Of a stretch of DNA of 40,912 nucleotides, positions 1 to 10,900 are shown piece by piece. The notes beneath the pieces were generated by a model, which saw only the letters and a program-made list of their open reading frames with translations, searched no databases and was not told where the DNA came from. Each line of letters begins with the position of its first letter. Within the stretch, counting starts at the first letter, position 1. Origin of the DNA: Ignavibacteriota bacterium. GTDB taxonomy: Bacteria; Bacteroidota; Ignavibacteria; Tepidaquicellales; Tepidaquicellaceae. Location: assembly GCA_020437545.1 (NCBI GenBank), contig JAGQWH010000014.1, forward strand, positions 1-40,912, in the 5' to 3' direction. The position numbers were made by a program, and so were the translations under genes.

Positions 1-346
1 ATTATTGTATTTATTCAAAAAAAAATAGGATAATCTTTCAAAAACAAGCTGAATTCAGCATTTTTTTAGTGAAAACAAAAAATGTTTGATCAGGAAAATT
101 CAAATATAAATAAAGATCCCGATTTTCTGAGTTTAGTTTGAAGTTATTCTGTCAAAACGAACAAATTATTTTCTTAAATATATTTGTCCCCAATTAAGAA
201 ATCATTAAAAATCATTTAAAAATAATAATTTTCTTTTCGTTTAACCAATCATTGATTTATAAAAATTAGATATCCCGGCATATGCTGAGATAGTTTTTAT
301 AAACTTTGAATTTTTATACTTTTTGTTTTTCAATTTAATCCAATAA
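1..346. other. AT-rich non-coding leader upstream of the NRPS locus
   Basis: No reading frame here looks like a gene on either strand. The stretch is strongly A/T biased, with poly-A and poly-T runs. It holds a small hairpin at 48-67 and one match to the Bacteroidota -7 consensus TAnnTTTG (TATATTTG, 179-186), but no TTTG box at the expected 17-23 base distance upstream. The start codon at 347 has no Shine-Dalgarno sequence before it, which is common in Bacteroidota. A promoter for the whole locus probably lies here, because the downstream genes are all on one strand, but I cannot place it. Confidence 0.6.
42..68. terminator. possible small intrinsic terminator (palindrome plus T-run)
   Basis: GCTGAATTCAGC at 48-59 is a perfect 12-base palindrome, able to form a 4-bp GCTG/CAGC stem. 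It is followed by A and seven T residues (61-67) and preceded by an A-rich run, so it could work on either strand. The stem is short and the flanks pair imperfectly, so this may only be a chance palindrome. It could end transcription of a gene left of the window. Confidence 0.3.
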
Positions 347-2803
347 ATGAAGTTAAAGTCTTTTATATTTACAGGTTTAATTACGGGAATATTAATATTT
401 ACATTAAATAAAAGCTGGAAAGTCGGTAGTCTGCAAATTCCTGCAATTGGTAAATTTTTAAGTCCTCAGCAAGGATTTTGGCAGAATGCTGAACCTTTAA
501 CCGAAGATTACAGTCAGGATCTTAAATTTCCATCTTTAAAGGGAAAAGTAGATGTGTATCTGGATGAGAGACTTGTGCCTCATGTTTTTGCAGAACAGGA
601 GAATGATGCATATTTTGTACAGGGATATTTGCATGCAAAATTCAGATTATGGCAGATGGAATTACAGACCTTTTCAGCCGGCGGGAGATTAAGTGAAATT
701 ATGGGTGTTGGAATGCTTGAACGTGACAGGCAAATGAGAAGATTAGGCATGGTTTATTCGGCAGAAAATACATTAAAAATAATTGAAAAAGATCCTGTTA
801 TGAAAGCAGTAAATGATGCTTACACTGCAGGGGTAAATGCATATATTGAAAATCTTCCTGAGAATAAGTTACCGGTTGAATATAAATTGCTGGGATACAG
901 ACCTGAAAACTGGAGCAATCTTAAGACTGTATTATTTATGAAGTATATGAGTTATGATCTTGCCGGATTTGATGAGGATTTTGAAATGACGAATGCAAAG
1001 AATTATTTTGATAAGGAAAGATTTGATCTTCTGTTCCCGATAATACAGGATTCACTTGATCCTGTTATTCCCGATGGTACGCAGATCGAAAAGCAGGGAG
1101 TATTTCCCGTAATCCCGGGGGATGTTGATTCCGTATATCTGAAAAGAGAAGAAATTGAAGTATCAGAACAGGAGAAACCAAACAGGGAAAACGGAAGTAA
1201 TAACTGGGCTGTGAGTGGCAGGAAAACCAAGTCCGGAGCTCCGATATTGAGTAATGATCTTCATTTAACAATGAATTTACCGTCAATATGGTATGAGGTT
1301 CAGATCACTGCTCCAACTGTAAATGTATATGGAGTTAGTTTCCCCGGAGTCCCCGGAGTAATAGTCGGATTTAATGACAGTTGTTCATTCGGATTTACAA
1401 ATGGAGGCAGGGATGTAAGGGATTATTATGAGATAACATTCAAAGATGAAAGCAGAAAAGAATACCGGTACAACGGGGAATGGCATCAGACAATCTGGAG
1501 ACCGGAAGTTATAAAAATTAATGGTTCACCTGATTTCACAGATTCAGTTTCTTATGTCAAACTAGGAGATGATCTATGTCCTGTAATGTATGATAATAAA
1601 TTCAGTGGTTCAAAAATATCAAACAATAAATATTATGCTGTAAGATGGAAGGGTAATGACCCGAGTAATGATCTTAAAGCATTTTATCTTCTTAATCATT
1701 CGAAGAATTATGATGATTTTAATGAGGCTGTACTTGAACTAAAAACTCCGGGACAGAATGTAATTTTTGCAACAAAAAGCGGAGACATTGCAATCAAGAC
1801 ACAGGGAGAGTGGCCGGCTAAATGGAAAGAGCAGGGAGATTTTGTAATGCCCGGTTTTGACAGCAGTTATTTATGGCAGGCAATGATACCGCAGGATGAA
1901 GTTCCTTTTCAGTATAATCCTGAAAGAGGATTTGTAAGCAGCGCGAATCAGAAGCCTGAAGATGATAAAACGTATCCGTATTATCTTGGAAGAAATTATC
2001 CAGTATGGAGAGGAAAAGAGATCAACAGAAGACTGGAAACTATGGAAAATATTACAACTGAAGATATGTTAAAATTGCAGACTGATAATTACAATATTGT
2101 AGCGGAAGTTATAAGACCATTAATTTTAGCAAATATTAATGTCAGTGATCTGAGTCCGGATGAGAAAAAATATTATGAACTATTAAAAAACTGGGATCTC
2201 CGGAATGATGCAGGTTCACAGGGAGCAACAGTCTTTGAATTGTTCTGGATGAATTTTTATAAAACAATTTATGATGATGAATACAAAGATGCTCCGAAAG
2301 TAATAAAGTATCCTGACGAGACCTCACTAATTGATGGTTTATTAAGCGATTCGGGATTTATATTTATTGATGATATAACTACTGATCAAAAAGAAACTCT
2401 GACTGACAGAGTTACAACGGCTTTTAAAATTACATCAGAGCAGTTAAATAAACATGAAAGCAAAGGCAGACTTGAGTGGGATAAATTCAAAGGGACGCAG
2501 ATAAATCATTTATCCAGACTGGTTCCATTTGGAAGATATAACATTCCAATTGGAGGGAGCAAACATAATATAAATGCAACAGAAACCATTCACGGACCGA
2601 GCTGGAGAATGGTTGTGAATTTGACTCAGGAAACGGAAGCCTACGGTGTATATCCCGGCGGTCAAAGCGGGAATCCCGGAAGCAGATTTTATGATGATTT
2701 TATTGATTACTGGGCAGAAGGAAAATATTATCCACTCTGGCTTATGACTGCAGATGAACAAAATGACAGCCGTGTGAAATGGAAAATGAGTTTTACAAAA
2801 TAA
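347..2803 (+). CDS. penicillin acylase family Ntn hydrolase (N-acyl amidase/AHL acylase type)
   Basis: 818 aa, the usual size of a penicillin-acylase precursor. Enzymes of this family hydrolyse N-acyl amide bonds (penicillin G, acyl-homoserine lactones, the acyl chain of pyoverdine precursor by PvdQ). They are made as one chain that cuts itself into alpha and beta subunits before a nucleophile Ser. Here GSNNWAVSG places that Ser at residue 284, giving an alpha part of about 283 residues including the signal. Residues 5-20 are hydrophobic and look like a signal peptide or membrane anchor, so the enzyme probably acts outside the cytoplasm. The family-typical segments YFVQGYLHAKFRLWQME (90-106) and, near the C-terminus, HGPSWRMV and GGQSGNPGS are present. 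The start is an ATG directly before the hydrophobic leader. It is the first gene of an apparent NRPS operon; removal of a fatty acyl group from the matured peptide is an inference from PvdQ. Confidence 0.9.
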   Translation: MKLKSFIFTGLITGILIFTLNKSWKVGSLQIPAIGKFLSPQQGFWQNAEPLTEDYSQDLKFPSLKGKVDVYLDERLVPHVFAEQENDAYFVQGYLHAKFRLWQMELQTFSAGGRLSEIMGVGMLERDRQMRRLGMVYSAENTLKIIEKDPVMKAVNDAYTAGVNAYIENLPENKLPVEYKLLGYRPENWSNLKTVLFMKYMSYDLAGFDEDFEMTNAKNYFDKERFDLLFPIIQDSLDPVIPDGTQIEKQGVFPVIPGDVDSVYLKREEIEVSEQEKPNRENGSNNWAVSGRKTKSGAPILSNDLHLTMNLPSIWYEVQITAPTVNVYGVSFPGVPGVIVGFNDSCSFGFTNGGRDVRDYYEITFKDESRKEYRYNGEWHQTIWRPEVIKINGSPDFTDSVSYVKLGDDLCPVMYDNKFSGSKISNNKYYAVRWKGNDPSNDLKAFYLLNHSKNYDDFNEAVLELKTPGQNVIFATKSGDIAIKTQGEWPAKWKEQGDFVMPGFDSSYLWQAMIPQDEVPFQYNPERGFVSSANQKPEDDKTYPYYLGRNYPVWRGKEINRRLETMENITTEDMLKLQTDNYNIVAEVIRPLILANINVSDLSPDEKKYYELLKNWDLRNDAGSQGATVFELFWMNFYKTIYDDEYKDAPKVIKYPDETSLIDGLLSDSGFIFIDDITTDQKETLTDRVTTAFKITSEQLNKHESKGRLEWDKFKGTQINHLSRLVPFGRYNIPIGGSKHNINATETIHGPSWRMVVNLTQETEAYGVYPGGQSGNPGSRFYDDFIDYWAEGKYYPLWLMTADEQNDSRVKWKMSFTK

Positions 2804-2837
2804 ATCATATATTCAGTTTAACAAATAATAGAAAAAT

Positions 2838-3209
2838 TTGAAATTTATTTTATCTTTAATTTTAATGGCTTTGTTAAGTTATGCAGCAAGTTTGTATCTG
2901 CCGTGGTGGAGTATTGCAATAGTAGCATTTTTAGTTTCGGTAATAATTCCATTGAAACCGGCTAAAGCTTTTATTTGTGGTTTCTTATCACTGTTTTTGT
3001 TATGGGGCGGTATGAGTTATATAATAAGCAGTAACAACGGGAATATATTAGCTCAGAAGATATCTCAACTGATGATATTCATGAACAGTCCGTTTTTACT
3101 GATAATACTTACAGGTTTGATCGCAGGACTGGTTGCTGGCTTTGCATCTTTGTCAGGAAGTTATCTGAGATACCGGAAAGAGGATAATTATCATAATAAA
3201 CTGGCATGA
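2838..3209 (+). CDS. small four-helix membrane protein of unknown function
   Basis: 123 aa, very hydrophobic, with four predicted membrane helices at about residues 2-20, 23-39, 44-63 and 84-106, and a basic/polar tail (RYRKEDNYHNKLA). I do not recognise a family. The start is TTG at 2838; the first in-frame ATG would remove half of helix 1, so TTG is preferred. It begins 34 bases after the acylase stop. Its TGA overlaps the ATG of the thioesterase (ATGA), so the two are probably translationally coupled and belong to the operon. A role in membrane anchoring, export or immunity is possible but nothing in the sequence proves it. Confidence 0.75.
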   Translation: MKFILSLILMALLSYAASLYLPWWSIAIVAFLVSVIIPLKPAKAFICGFLSLFLLWGGMSYIISSNNGNILAQKISQLMIFMNSPFLLIILTGLIAGLVAGFASLSGSYLRYRKEDNYHNKLA

Positions 3210-3937
3210 GCAGACCTATAAAAATATTTTGTCTTCCATATGCCGGAGGCAATAAATATTCATATCGTGAACTTGAGGAAGCGGCTCCTTCGAATTATGT
3301 ATTTCATACTCTGGATTATCCGGGGAGAGTTTCGAGAATCAAAGAACCTCTTATATCAGACGCAGATGAACTTGTTGAAGATCTGTTTAATCAAATCAAA
3401 ACAAAAATAAGTGATGAAGATTATGTAATGTATGGTCACAGCATGGGTGGACTTCTTGCTTATTTACTCACTAGAAAATTAGTTCAAAACAATTACAAAG
3501 CACCTTTGCACTTGATAATAACAGGAACTTCGGGTCCTTCAGTATTTGAAAAAAGAGAAAGAAAGAGACATTTAATGCCCCAGAAAGAATTCATTCAGGA
3601 AATGAAAGATCTTGACGGAATACCTGAGGAGATACTAAATACAGAGGAGCTTATGGCATTTTTTGAACCGATTCTGAGATCAGATTTTAAAGTTTGTGAA
3701 AATTACATTCATAGATATGACGAACCATTGAATATCCCTATTACAGTTATAACGGGAACGGAAGAAGACATGGAAGAAGAAGATATCCTTCTGTGGCAGA
3801 AAGAAACCAATCTTGAAATTGATTTTAACAGATTAGAGGGAAAGCATTTTTTTATTTTCAAAAAGAAGAAAGAAGTTATGGATATAATTGAGAAAAATTT
3901 ATCTGTAAATGCAAATTTCAGAAAAGCATACAACTAA
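3206..3937 (+). CDS. type II thioesterase (external NRPS editing thioesterase)
   Basis: 243 aa, alpha/beta-hydrolase fold of the GrsT/SrfD type (typical length 230-250 aa). These enzymes act in trans to remove wrong or stalled acyl groups from carrier-protein phosphopantetheine arms. Visible marks are the N-terminal FCLPYAGG (8-15), LDYPGR (36-41), the nucleophile elbow GHSMGG with Ser79, a likely acid Asp188 in TGTEEDME, and His214 in EGKHFFIF. The ATG overlaps the TGA of the membrane-protein gene, so it needs no leader of its own. It lies about 1 kb before the first NRPS gene, as such thioesterases usually do, and so most likely serves this line. Confidence 0.93.
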   Translation: MSRPIKIFCLPYAGGNKYSYRELEEAAPSNYVFHTLDYPGRVSRIKEPLISDADELVEDLFNQIKTKISDEDYVMYGHSMGGLLAYLLTRKLVQNNYKAPLHLIITGTSGPSVFEKRERKRHLMPQKEFIQEMKDLDGIPEEILNTEELMAFFEPILRSDFKVCENYIHRYDEPLNIPITVITGTEEDMEEEDILLWQKETNLEIDFNRLEGKHFFIFKKKKEVMDIIEKNLSVNANFRKAYN

Positions 3938-4053
3938 AACAGAATTTTTATTTATCAATAAAAAGTAAATGAAATTTTAAGTAAAAATTTAAAATTATTA
4001 AAAAAGATCTTAACATTTAAAAGAATTTTTAAAGAATTATAAAACCAAATAAA

Positions 4054-4854
4054 ATGGAAACAAAATTTAAAGATATTGCTACAGTATCGGAATTATCAAA
4101 AAATGAATTTGACAATAACTATTATAAACCAAGCATACCGGTCATAATAAAAGGCGGGGCAAATGATTACAAAGCATATAAGAAATGGTCGCCGGAATAT
4201 TTCAGTTCACTTTTTGGAAAGAAGAAAGTAGATGTCAGAACAAGTCAAAGTGGCGTATATGATTATCACAAAGGAAGTGTTTCCAGAGTATTTCTGCCGT
4301 TTGATGAAGCGGTGGATTACATTAAAGAAAATAAGGCTTATTATCTTCAGCAATCTTCCATACCGGATAATTTTCCTGAACTGCTCGGAGATCTTGATGA
4401 ACCAATGTGGATGGAAGAAACTGATAAAAATAAAGTAAGAAATTTATGGATCGGCGGCGTAGGTTGCGTATCACCTTTACATTTTGACGGATCGGATAAT
4501 TTTCTGATTCAGATCAAAGGGAAAAAAGAGATCATACTCTTTCATCCCGATGATGATAAATATCTTTACCCGAATGTCCACGGTCCAAAGACTTTAAGAC
4601 AGATCAGTCTTATAGATCTTGATAATGTAGATCATAAAAAATTTCCACTCTTTGAAAAATCTCAGGCGTATAAAGCTACAATTGGACCCGGAGATATTTT
4701 ATACATCCCCTTACACTGGTGGCATCATGTCAGATCCCTGGATTTTTCAATAAATATAAACTACTGGTGGAACAGGAAAAACCTGAGGTATTATAAATAT
4801 TATACAAAAGCTGCAGTATCCACTCACACAAAAAGGCTTACAAAAAAATATTAA
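4054..4854 (+). CDS. JmjC/cupin_8-like Fe(II)/2-oxoglutarate-dependent oxygenase
   Basis: 266 aa. The fold is recognisable from the facial triad: LHFDGSDN gives His143 and Asp145, and IPLHWWHHV gives the distal His (probably His224). The segment KGKKEIILFHPDD between them holds the lysine expected to bind 2-oxoglutarate (about Lys158). GPGDILYIP precedes the distal His, as in FIH- and JMJD5-like hydroxylases. Such enzymes hydroxylate amino-acid side chains. Beside an NRPS the likely substrate is a free, carrier-bound or peptide-embedded residue; which one cannot be read here. The gene has its own 116-base AT-rich leader and lies 95 bases before the first NRPS gene. No signal peptide is seen, so it is cytoplasmic. 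RNA or protein hydroxylation is an alternative role. Confidence 0.85.
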   Translation: METKFKDIATVSELSKNEFDNNYYKPSIPVIIKGGANDYKAYKKWSPEYFSSLFGKKKVDVRTSQSGVYDYHKGSVSRVFLPFDEAVDYIKENKAYYLQQSSIPDNFPELLGDLDEPMWMEETDKNKVRNLWIGGVGCVSPLHFDGSDNFLIQIKGKKEIILFHPDDDKYLYPNVHGPKTLRQISLIDLDNVDHKKFPLFEKSQAYKATIGPGDILYIPLHWWHHVRSLDFSININYWWNRKNLRYYKYYTKAAVSTHTKRLTKKY

Positions 4855-4949
4855 CATTGATTTATAAGACCGGGAAAAATCACATGAATAAATAATTGGA
4901 ATACTGGAAATTAAAATAACAGGATAATCAAATCAGAAAAAGTTTAAAA

Positions 4950-7900
4950 ATGCAGAAAGCAACATTTCCAATGCATCCGGCCCAGAAGGATATTTATGTG
5001 GATCAGTTGATAAATAAAGACAGTCCACATTATAATCTTGGCGGATACATTAAATTAAAAGGTTCACTCGATAAAACAAAATTCTTTGAATCCGTGAATT
5101 CTGCTCCGTTTGTTTTTGATGTTTTTAAAATGAGATTTGATAATGAAGATGAAGAAGCAGATTTTTATTTAACTGAAGAGTCAGGTGATAGCGGAATAGT
5201 TGAGATTGATTTTTCCGGAAAGCAAGATCCGGAAAAAGAGGCAATTATCTGGATGCAAAACCGATTTAATACAACCTTTATTTTAAGAAAAGAAAATCCG
5301 TTATATGAACATTCTCTTTTAAAATTATCCGATAAAGAACACTGGTTTTTTGGAAGATATCATCATTTGATCACTGATGGGTTTGGATTTATAGTATTCA
5401 TTAAATATGTTGCTGAAAAGTATAAAACATTGACTGAAGGCGGGGATAATGAATTTAATTATCCTTCTTATCTCGAAGAGATCTCAAAGTCAGGTGAATA
5501 TTTCAATTCGAAAACATTTGGTAATGATGAAAATTACTGGAAAGAAAAGTTCAGTGAAAGATCTGAACCATTATTACAGAGAAAATATATAAGGACTGAT
5601 AAATCTGTAAATGTTAATGGAAAGTATGTTGTAAATATACCGGAAGAAGAAAAAGTTGAGTTATCTGAAATTGAAAAGTCAACGGATTCCGGAATTCAAC
5701 AATTAATTTTAGCAGCATTAATAATTTATTTTGGTAAGACTTCAAATGTAATCGAACCCGTAATAGGTATTCCGGTGCATAAAAGAAGTTCGAAGGTATT
5801 ACGAAATATAGTAGGGATGTTCAGCGGTGTATTGCCATTCAAGGGTGTTTATAAAGAAGATCGTACAGTAAAAGATCTGTTGCAGGAGATCAAACAGGCA
5901 CAGAGAAGTGATTACCGGCATCAGAATTATCCATTAAGCGAGATAAAAAGAAATCTTAACGAAAGTTCAGCAGGAGTTAGGCGTCAAGATAATTTATTTG
6001 AAGTTAGTTTTAATTATGAACCTTTAAATTTTTCACCTGACTTTGGCAGTGAAATAAAATCTGAGATCATAAGACTGGAAAGTGATTATGATACAAATCC
6101 GTTGCAGTTATTCTGGCGGGATTATGGTGAAGAAAGCCCGGTTCAGTTTATTGTTAAATTCAGTAAGGAGTATTTTAATGAGACTGAAATTGAGCTGTTT
6201 GTAAACAGATTATTATTTGTTATAAAGAAATTTCCGGAAAATCTTTCAACGGAATTGAAAGGCTTTGGTATTATTCCTGAGGCGGAGGAGAGTTTGCTGA
6301 AGAGATTCAATGATACATCTTCGGTAAGTAAAACGGAATTTAATTCCGTTTTACTTATAGACATGATACACGATCAGGAAAAGAACACCCCTGATAAACC
6401 CGCACTGGTTTTTCACGACGAAGAGCTTACATATCAGGAACTAAGTGAGCGTTCGAACAGACTCGCAAATTATTTACATTCAAAAGGCGTAAAAAAAGAA
6501 ACCCTGGTTCCGGTTTGTATAGAAAGAAGTATGGATATGATTGTTGGAATTATTGGAATTCTTAAAGCAGGCGGTGCCTATGTCCCGATTGATCCCGAGT
6601 ATCCTGCAGACAGGATAAGTTACATGCTAAAAGATACAGATGCATCTATTGTGTTAACCGGCAGTAAGAGTTCTTTAAAATTACCTGAGTCAGAAAGTAT
6701 AAAAAAAATAATTCTTGATGATCCCGAAACAATTTTAGAAATAAAAAAACAATCATCAGAATATCCAAACACTGATTTGAAATCTGACAATGCAGTTTAT
6801 GTGATATATACTTCCGGCTCGACTGGTAAACCAAAAGGTGTTGTCATTGAGAATAATACAGTAGTTAATCTGATCAAAGCTCAAAGTGAATATTTCAATA
6901 TTACGTCTGATGACAGAATCTTACAGTTTTCGAATTACAGTTTTGATGCGTCTGTCGAACAGATATTTCTGGCTTTGACTAATGGCGCAACATTAGTGCT
7001 ATTCCGTGAAAGACTTCAGCTTGATCAGGATAAATTCAATGAATATTTAACTGAGAAGAATATAACTCATCTTCATGCAACCCCGGCATTTCTTGAAAAT
7101 ATTATAACGGACAGCACCATTTTCACTGATCTGAAAAGAGTAATAGCAGGAGGTGATATTTGTAAAAAGGAATTAAGTGATCAATGGAAAGGAAAGGTGA
7201 AGTTTTATAATGAATACGGACCGACAGAGACAACAGTCACAGCCATAGAATACCTCGCAAATAAAAATGAGGAAGTATTCAGTTATATTTCTTTACCAAT
7301 AGGCAGACCTCTAACCAATATAAAGGTAAACATTGTAAACAGGAATAATGAGATCTGTCCGATCGGAGTTTCAGGTGAGATATGTATATCAGGAAATTGT
7401 CTGGCGAGAGGATATTTAAATCTGCCTTCATTAACTGAGGAAAAGTTTGTTATGAATCCATATGGAAAGGAAAGCGGAGAGTTAATGTACAGAACCGGTG
7501 ATCTTGGAAGATGGATGACAGATGGAAATATAGAATTCCTGGGAAGAATAGATGATCAGATAAAAATTCGCGGTTACAGAATAGAGCTTGGTGAAATAGA
7601 AACCGTCATACTTGATTCAGGGCTTGTAAAAAATTCAGTAGTATTATCCGGGATAGACAGCAGCGGAAATAACAGACTAGCGGCTTATGTAATACCTGAC
7701 AAGGTATTTGACCGCGATAAGATCAGAAATTATCTTAGTAAAAAACTACCTGAATATATGATACCGGCTGTCTGGGTTGAAATGAAATTTTTTCCTGTAA
7801 CATCCAACGGTAAAATAGACAGGAAAGCTTTTCCAGATCCTGAGATAAGTGAAACAATAAGTGCTCATTATCAGGAAGCAGAAAGTGAAATAGAAATTAG

Positions 7901-10900
7901 ATTAACAGAATTATGGAAAGAAATTCTGAAAATTGAAAAAATAGGAATAAATGATAATTTCTTTGAACTTGGCGGTCACAGTTTGAATGCTGTCAGACTA
8001 TCTTCAAAAATAAATAAGCTGATGAATATAAGAACTGACATCGGGACCATATTTTCAAATCCGACTATATTCAGACTTGCAAAGGCAATTGAGATTGAAA
8101 AGAAGAGTCAGTTTACAGAAATTAAAAAACAACCAGAAAAGGATTTTTATGAATTGTCACATGCTCAGAAGAGATTCTGGATTCTGAGCAAATTCAAAGA
8201 TGGATCAGAAGCTTACAATATTTCAAATCTGTTTGAGATAGCCGGCAATTTAAATTCTGAAGCTTTCAGATCAGCTTTCAAAGAAGTGATGGAGAGGCAT
8301 GAAATACTCAGAACTGTATTTGTTGAAAAAAACGGTGAACCATATCAGAAAATACTTTCTTATGAGAGTACGGGATTTGAAATATTTGAAAAAGATCTGA
8401 CGGGATATGAAAACGCTGAAGTCATAATAAAAAAATACCGGGATGAAGATGTAAAGAAAGTATTTGATCTTGAAACCGGTCCGCTTATCAGAATTTATTT
8501 GTTCAGGATTTCAGAAGAAAAACATTTTGTGCTTTTCAATATTCATCATATTATAAGTGATGGCTGGTCAAAGGGAATTTTGATTAAAGAGTTTTTACGT
8601 TTATACAATAGTATCTGCCTGAAAGAAGAAAATGATATAAAGCCACTTCCGATACAATATAAAGATTATACTTCCTGGCACAGTTCAACATTTGAAGAGC
8701 AGGGAAAATACTGGAGAGAAGTTTATAAAAACGGAATTCCTGTTTTGGGTTTCCCGGCAGATAATGAAAGACCGGAAGTTCTGTCATATTCAGGAGATAA
8801 AATCAGGATGACAATTTCGGAAGAATTGACTTCAAAGCTTCAGAAGATGGCAATCAGGAATAATGTTTCTCTGAATAATTTAATGCTGATCCTTTATGGA
8901 TTAAATGTAGCTGCGAAAAGCGGTCAGGAAGATGTTGTAATCGGAACAGTGAGTTCAGGAAGAAGTCACCCTGATCTAGAGGAACTTGTGGGAGTATTCA
9001 TAAATTTTCTTCCGATCAGATTTTTACCTGAGAAGCATCTGAGATTGTCCGAATTTATTGATAACTGCAGAAATGATATTGTAGAAGCATTCAAAAATCA
9101 GGATTATCCTTTCGATCTAATGGTTGAGGATAATATTAAAAAGAGGGATGTCTCGAGGAATCCATTTTTTGATACTATGATGAATTTTCAGATCGATGAA
9201 AATTTATCAGAAAAGAATTCTGAAATTTCAGAAGAGGAAATCAATCCGAATGCCATTGAACTAAAACCTTACGGCTCAGGTAATGAAGATCTTTTTCAGT
9301 CAGTTTTGGACTTTAAACTTGATGCTGTACCGGAAGATTTAAAAATTAATTTACATTTAAGTTATAATACTAAGTTATATTCGGAAGAAAGAATGAAAGA
9401 ATTTCTGAATGATTACATCCGGTTGCTTGAAAATGCTGTCAGTAAGCCGGATAATTATTTGTCAGAATTTATTAAGTGGAGTAATGAAAATAAAAATATG
9501 CAGCCGGATAATAATATAAATACAGAATCAGATTCAGAAAAATCAACTGTGAACTCAATGCCCGTTAATGTATGCTCTTCATTTGTGATAGAGCCTGTAA
9601 AGGAATACATGGAATACTGGAGTAATGAGATCGATATAAATATTAATATTGATCTTGCACCATATAATCAGGTATTTCAGCAGTTAATGAATCCCGGGAG
9701 TTTATTGTACAGTGACAAAGGAATTAATTTTTTATTCATAAGAACGGAAGACTGGCTGAAAGATAAAAAAGAAATCAGTTCTTCAGAACAGATAGATTTT
9801 TTAGATAAGACGTTTAAAGAGTTTAAGGAAATATTTATAAATGCCGTTAACAAAATTTACATCCCGTTTTTAGTAATGATCGTCCCGGTGAATATTATAA
9901 CGGAAAAAGATTTTCAGAAAGAAACTGTTGCTCATTTAGATAAAATAAATAAAGTGCTTGATCTATTTCTTAAGGAGATACCTTCTGTACAATACATAGA
10001 GATCGATATTATAAAAGATCTGTATGATGTCGGGGAAATTTATGATCCGAAAACAGATGAACTCGGGCATATGCCATTTACACCTGAGTTTTATGCAGCT
10101 CTCGGAACATATATGACAAGAAAGGTCAGCGCTTTTATGAATCCTTCTTACAAAGTAATTGCTCTTGATTGCGACAATACTTTATGGAAGGGAGTTTGCG
10201 GAGAAGCAGGAGCGTTAAATGTTAAGATCGATGAGAACCATACTGATCTGCAGGAATTTTTCATCGAAAAATACAACGAAGGATTTTTACTTGTATTGAG
10301 CAGCAAGAATAATAAAGAAGATGTGTGGGAAGTATTTGACAAACATCCCGGGATGAAATTAAAGCGTGAACATATTGCTGCGCACAGGATCAACTGGGAT
10401 CCTAAGCCGCAGAATCTTTTATCGATAGCGAAGGAATTAAATCTGGGTATCAACAGCTTTATATTTTTAGATGACAATGAATTTGAGACTGATCAGATGA
10501 CACAGAACTGTCCTGATGTATTATCATTAACCTTGCCCGATGAAGATGAAAGTTTTTCAGAATTCTTAAATCATATCTGGGCATTTGATTATTTCCGGAT
10601 CACTGATGAAGACAGAAAAAGAAATGAGATGTACAGAGTTGAAAAACAGAGAAAGACAGAGGAAGAAAATTTCGGAACGCTGGAAGATTTTCTGAAATCA
10701 CTTGAGATAAAAGTAAATATGAAATCTCCTGAACCAAAAGATCTTGAAAGGGCGGTTCAGTTGACATTGAGAACAAATCAGTTCAATCTAAACGGTGTTA
10801 GAAAAACTCCTGAAGAAGTAAAAAGTTACATCAATAACGATAATTCCATTTGCAGAATTATTGATGTAAAAGACAGATTCGGAGAATACGGCATAGTAGG

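Noticed and set aside
179-186. TATATTTG, a perfect match to the Bacteroidota -7 box (TAnnTTTG).
   Set aside because: No TTTG box is found at the usual distance upstream, and such matches are common by chance in AT-rich DNA. It is mentioned in the leader entry only.
347-2803. Reading the first gene as a penicillin-binding-protein-type offloading cyclase (SurE type).
   Set aside because: The sequence has the GSNNW nucleophile of penicillin acylases and none of the SxxK/YxN motifs of beta-lactamase-like cyclases that I could see.
3938-4053. AT-only inverted repeat (aattttaa ... ttaaaatt) between the thioesterase and oxygenase genes as a terminator.
   Set aside because: No G or C in the stem and no clean T-run after it; too weak to call in this AT-rich gap.
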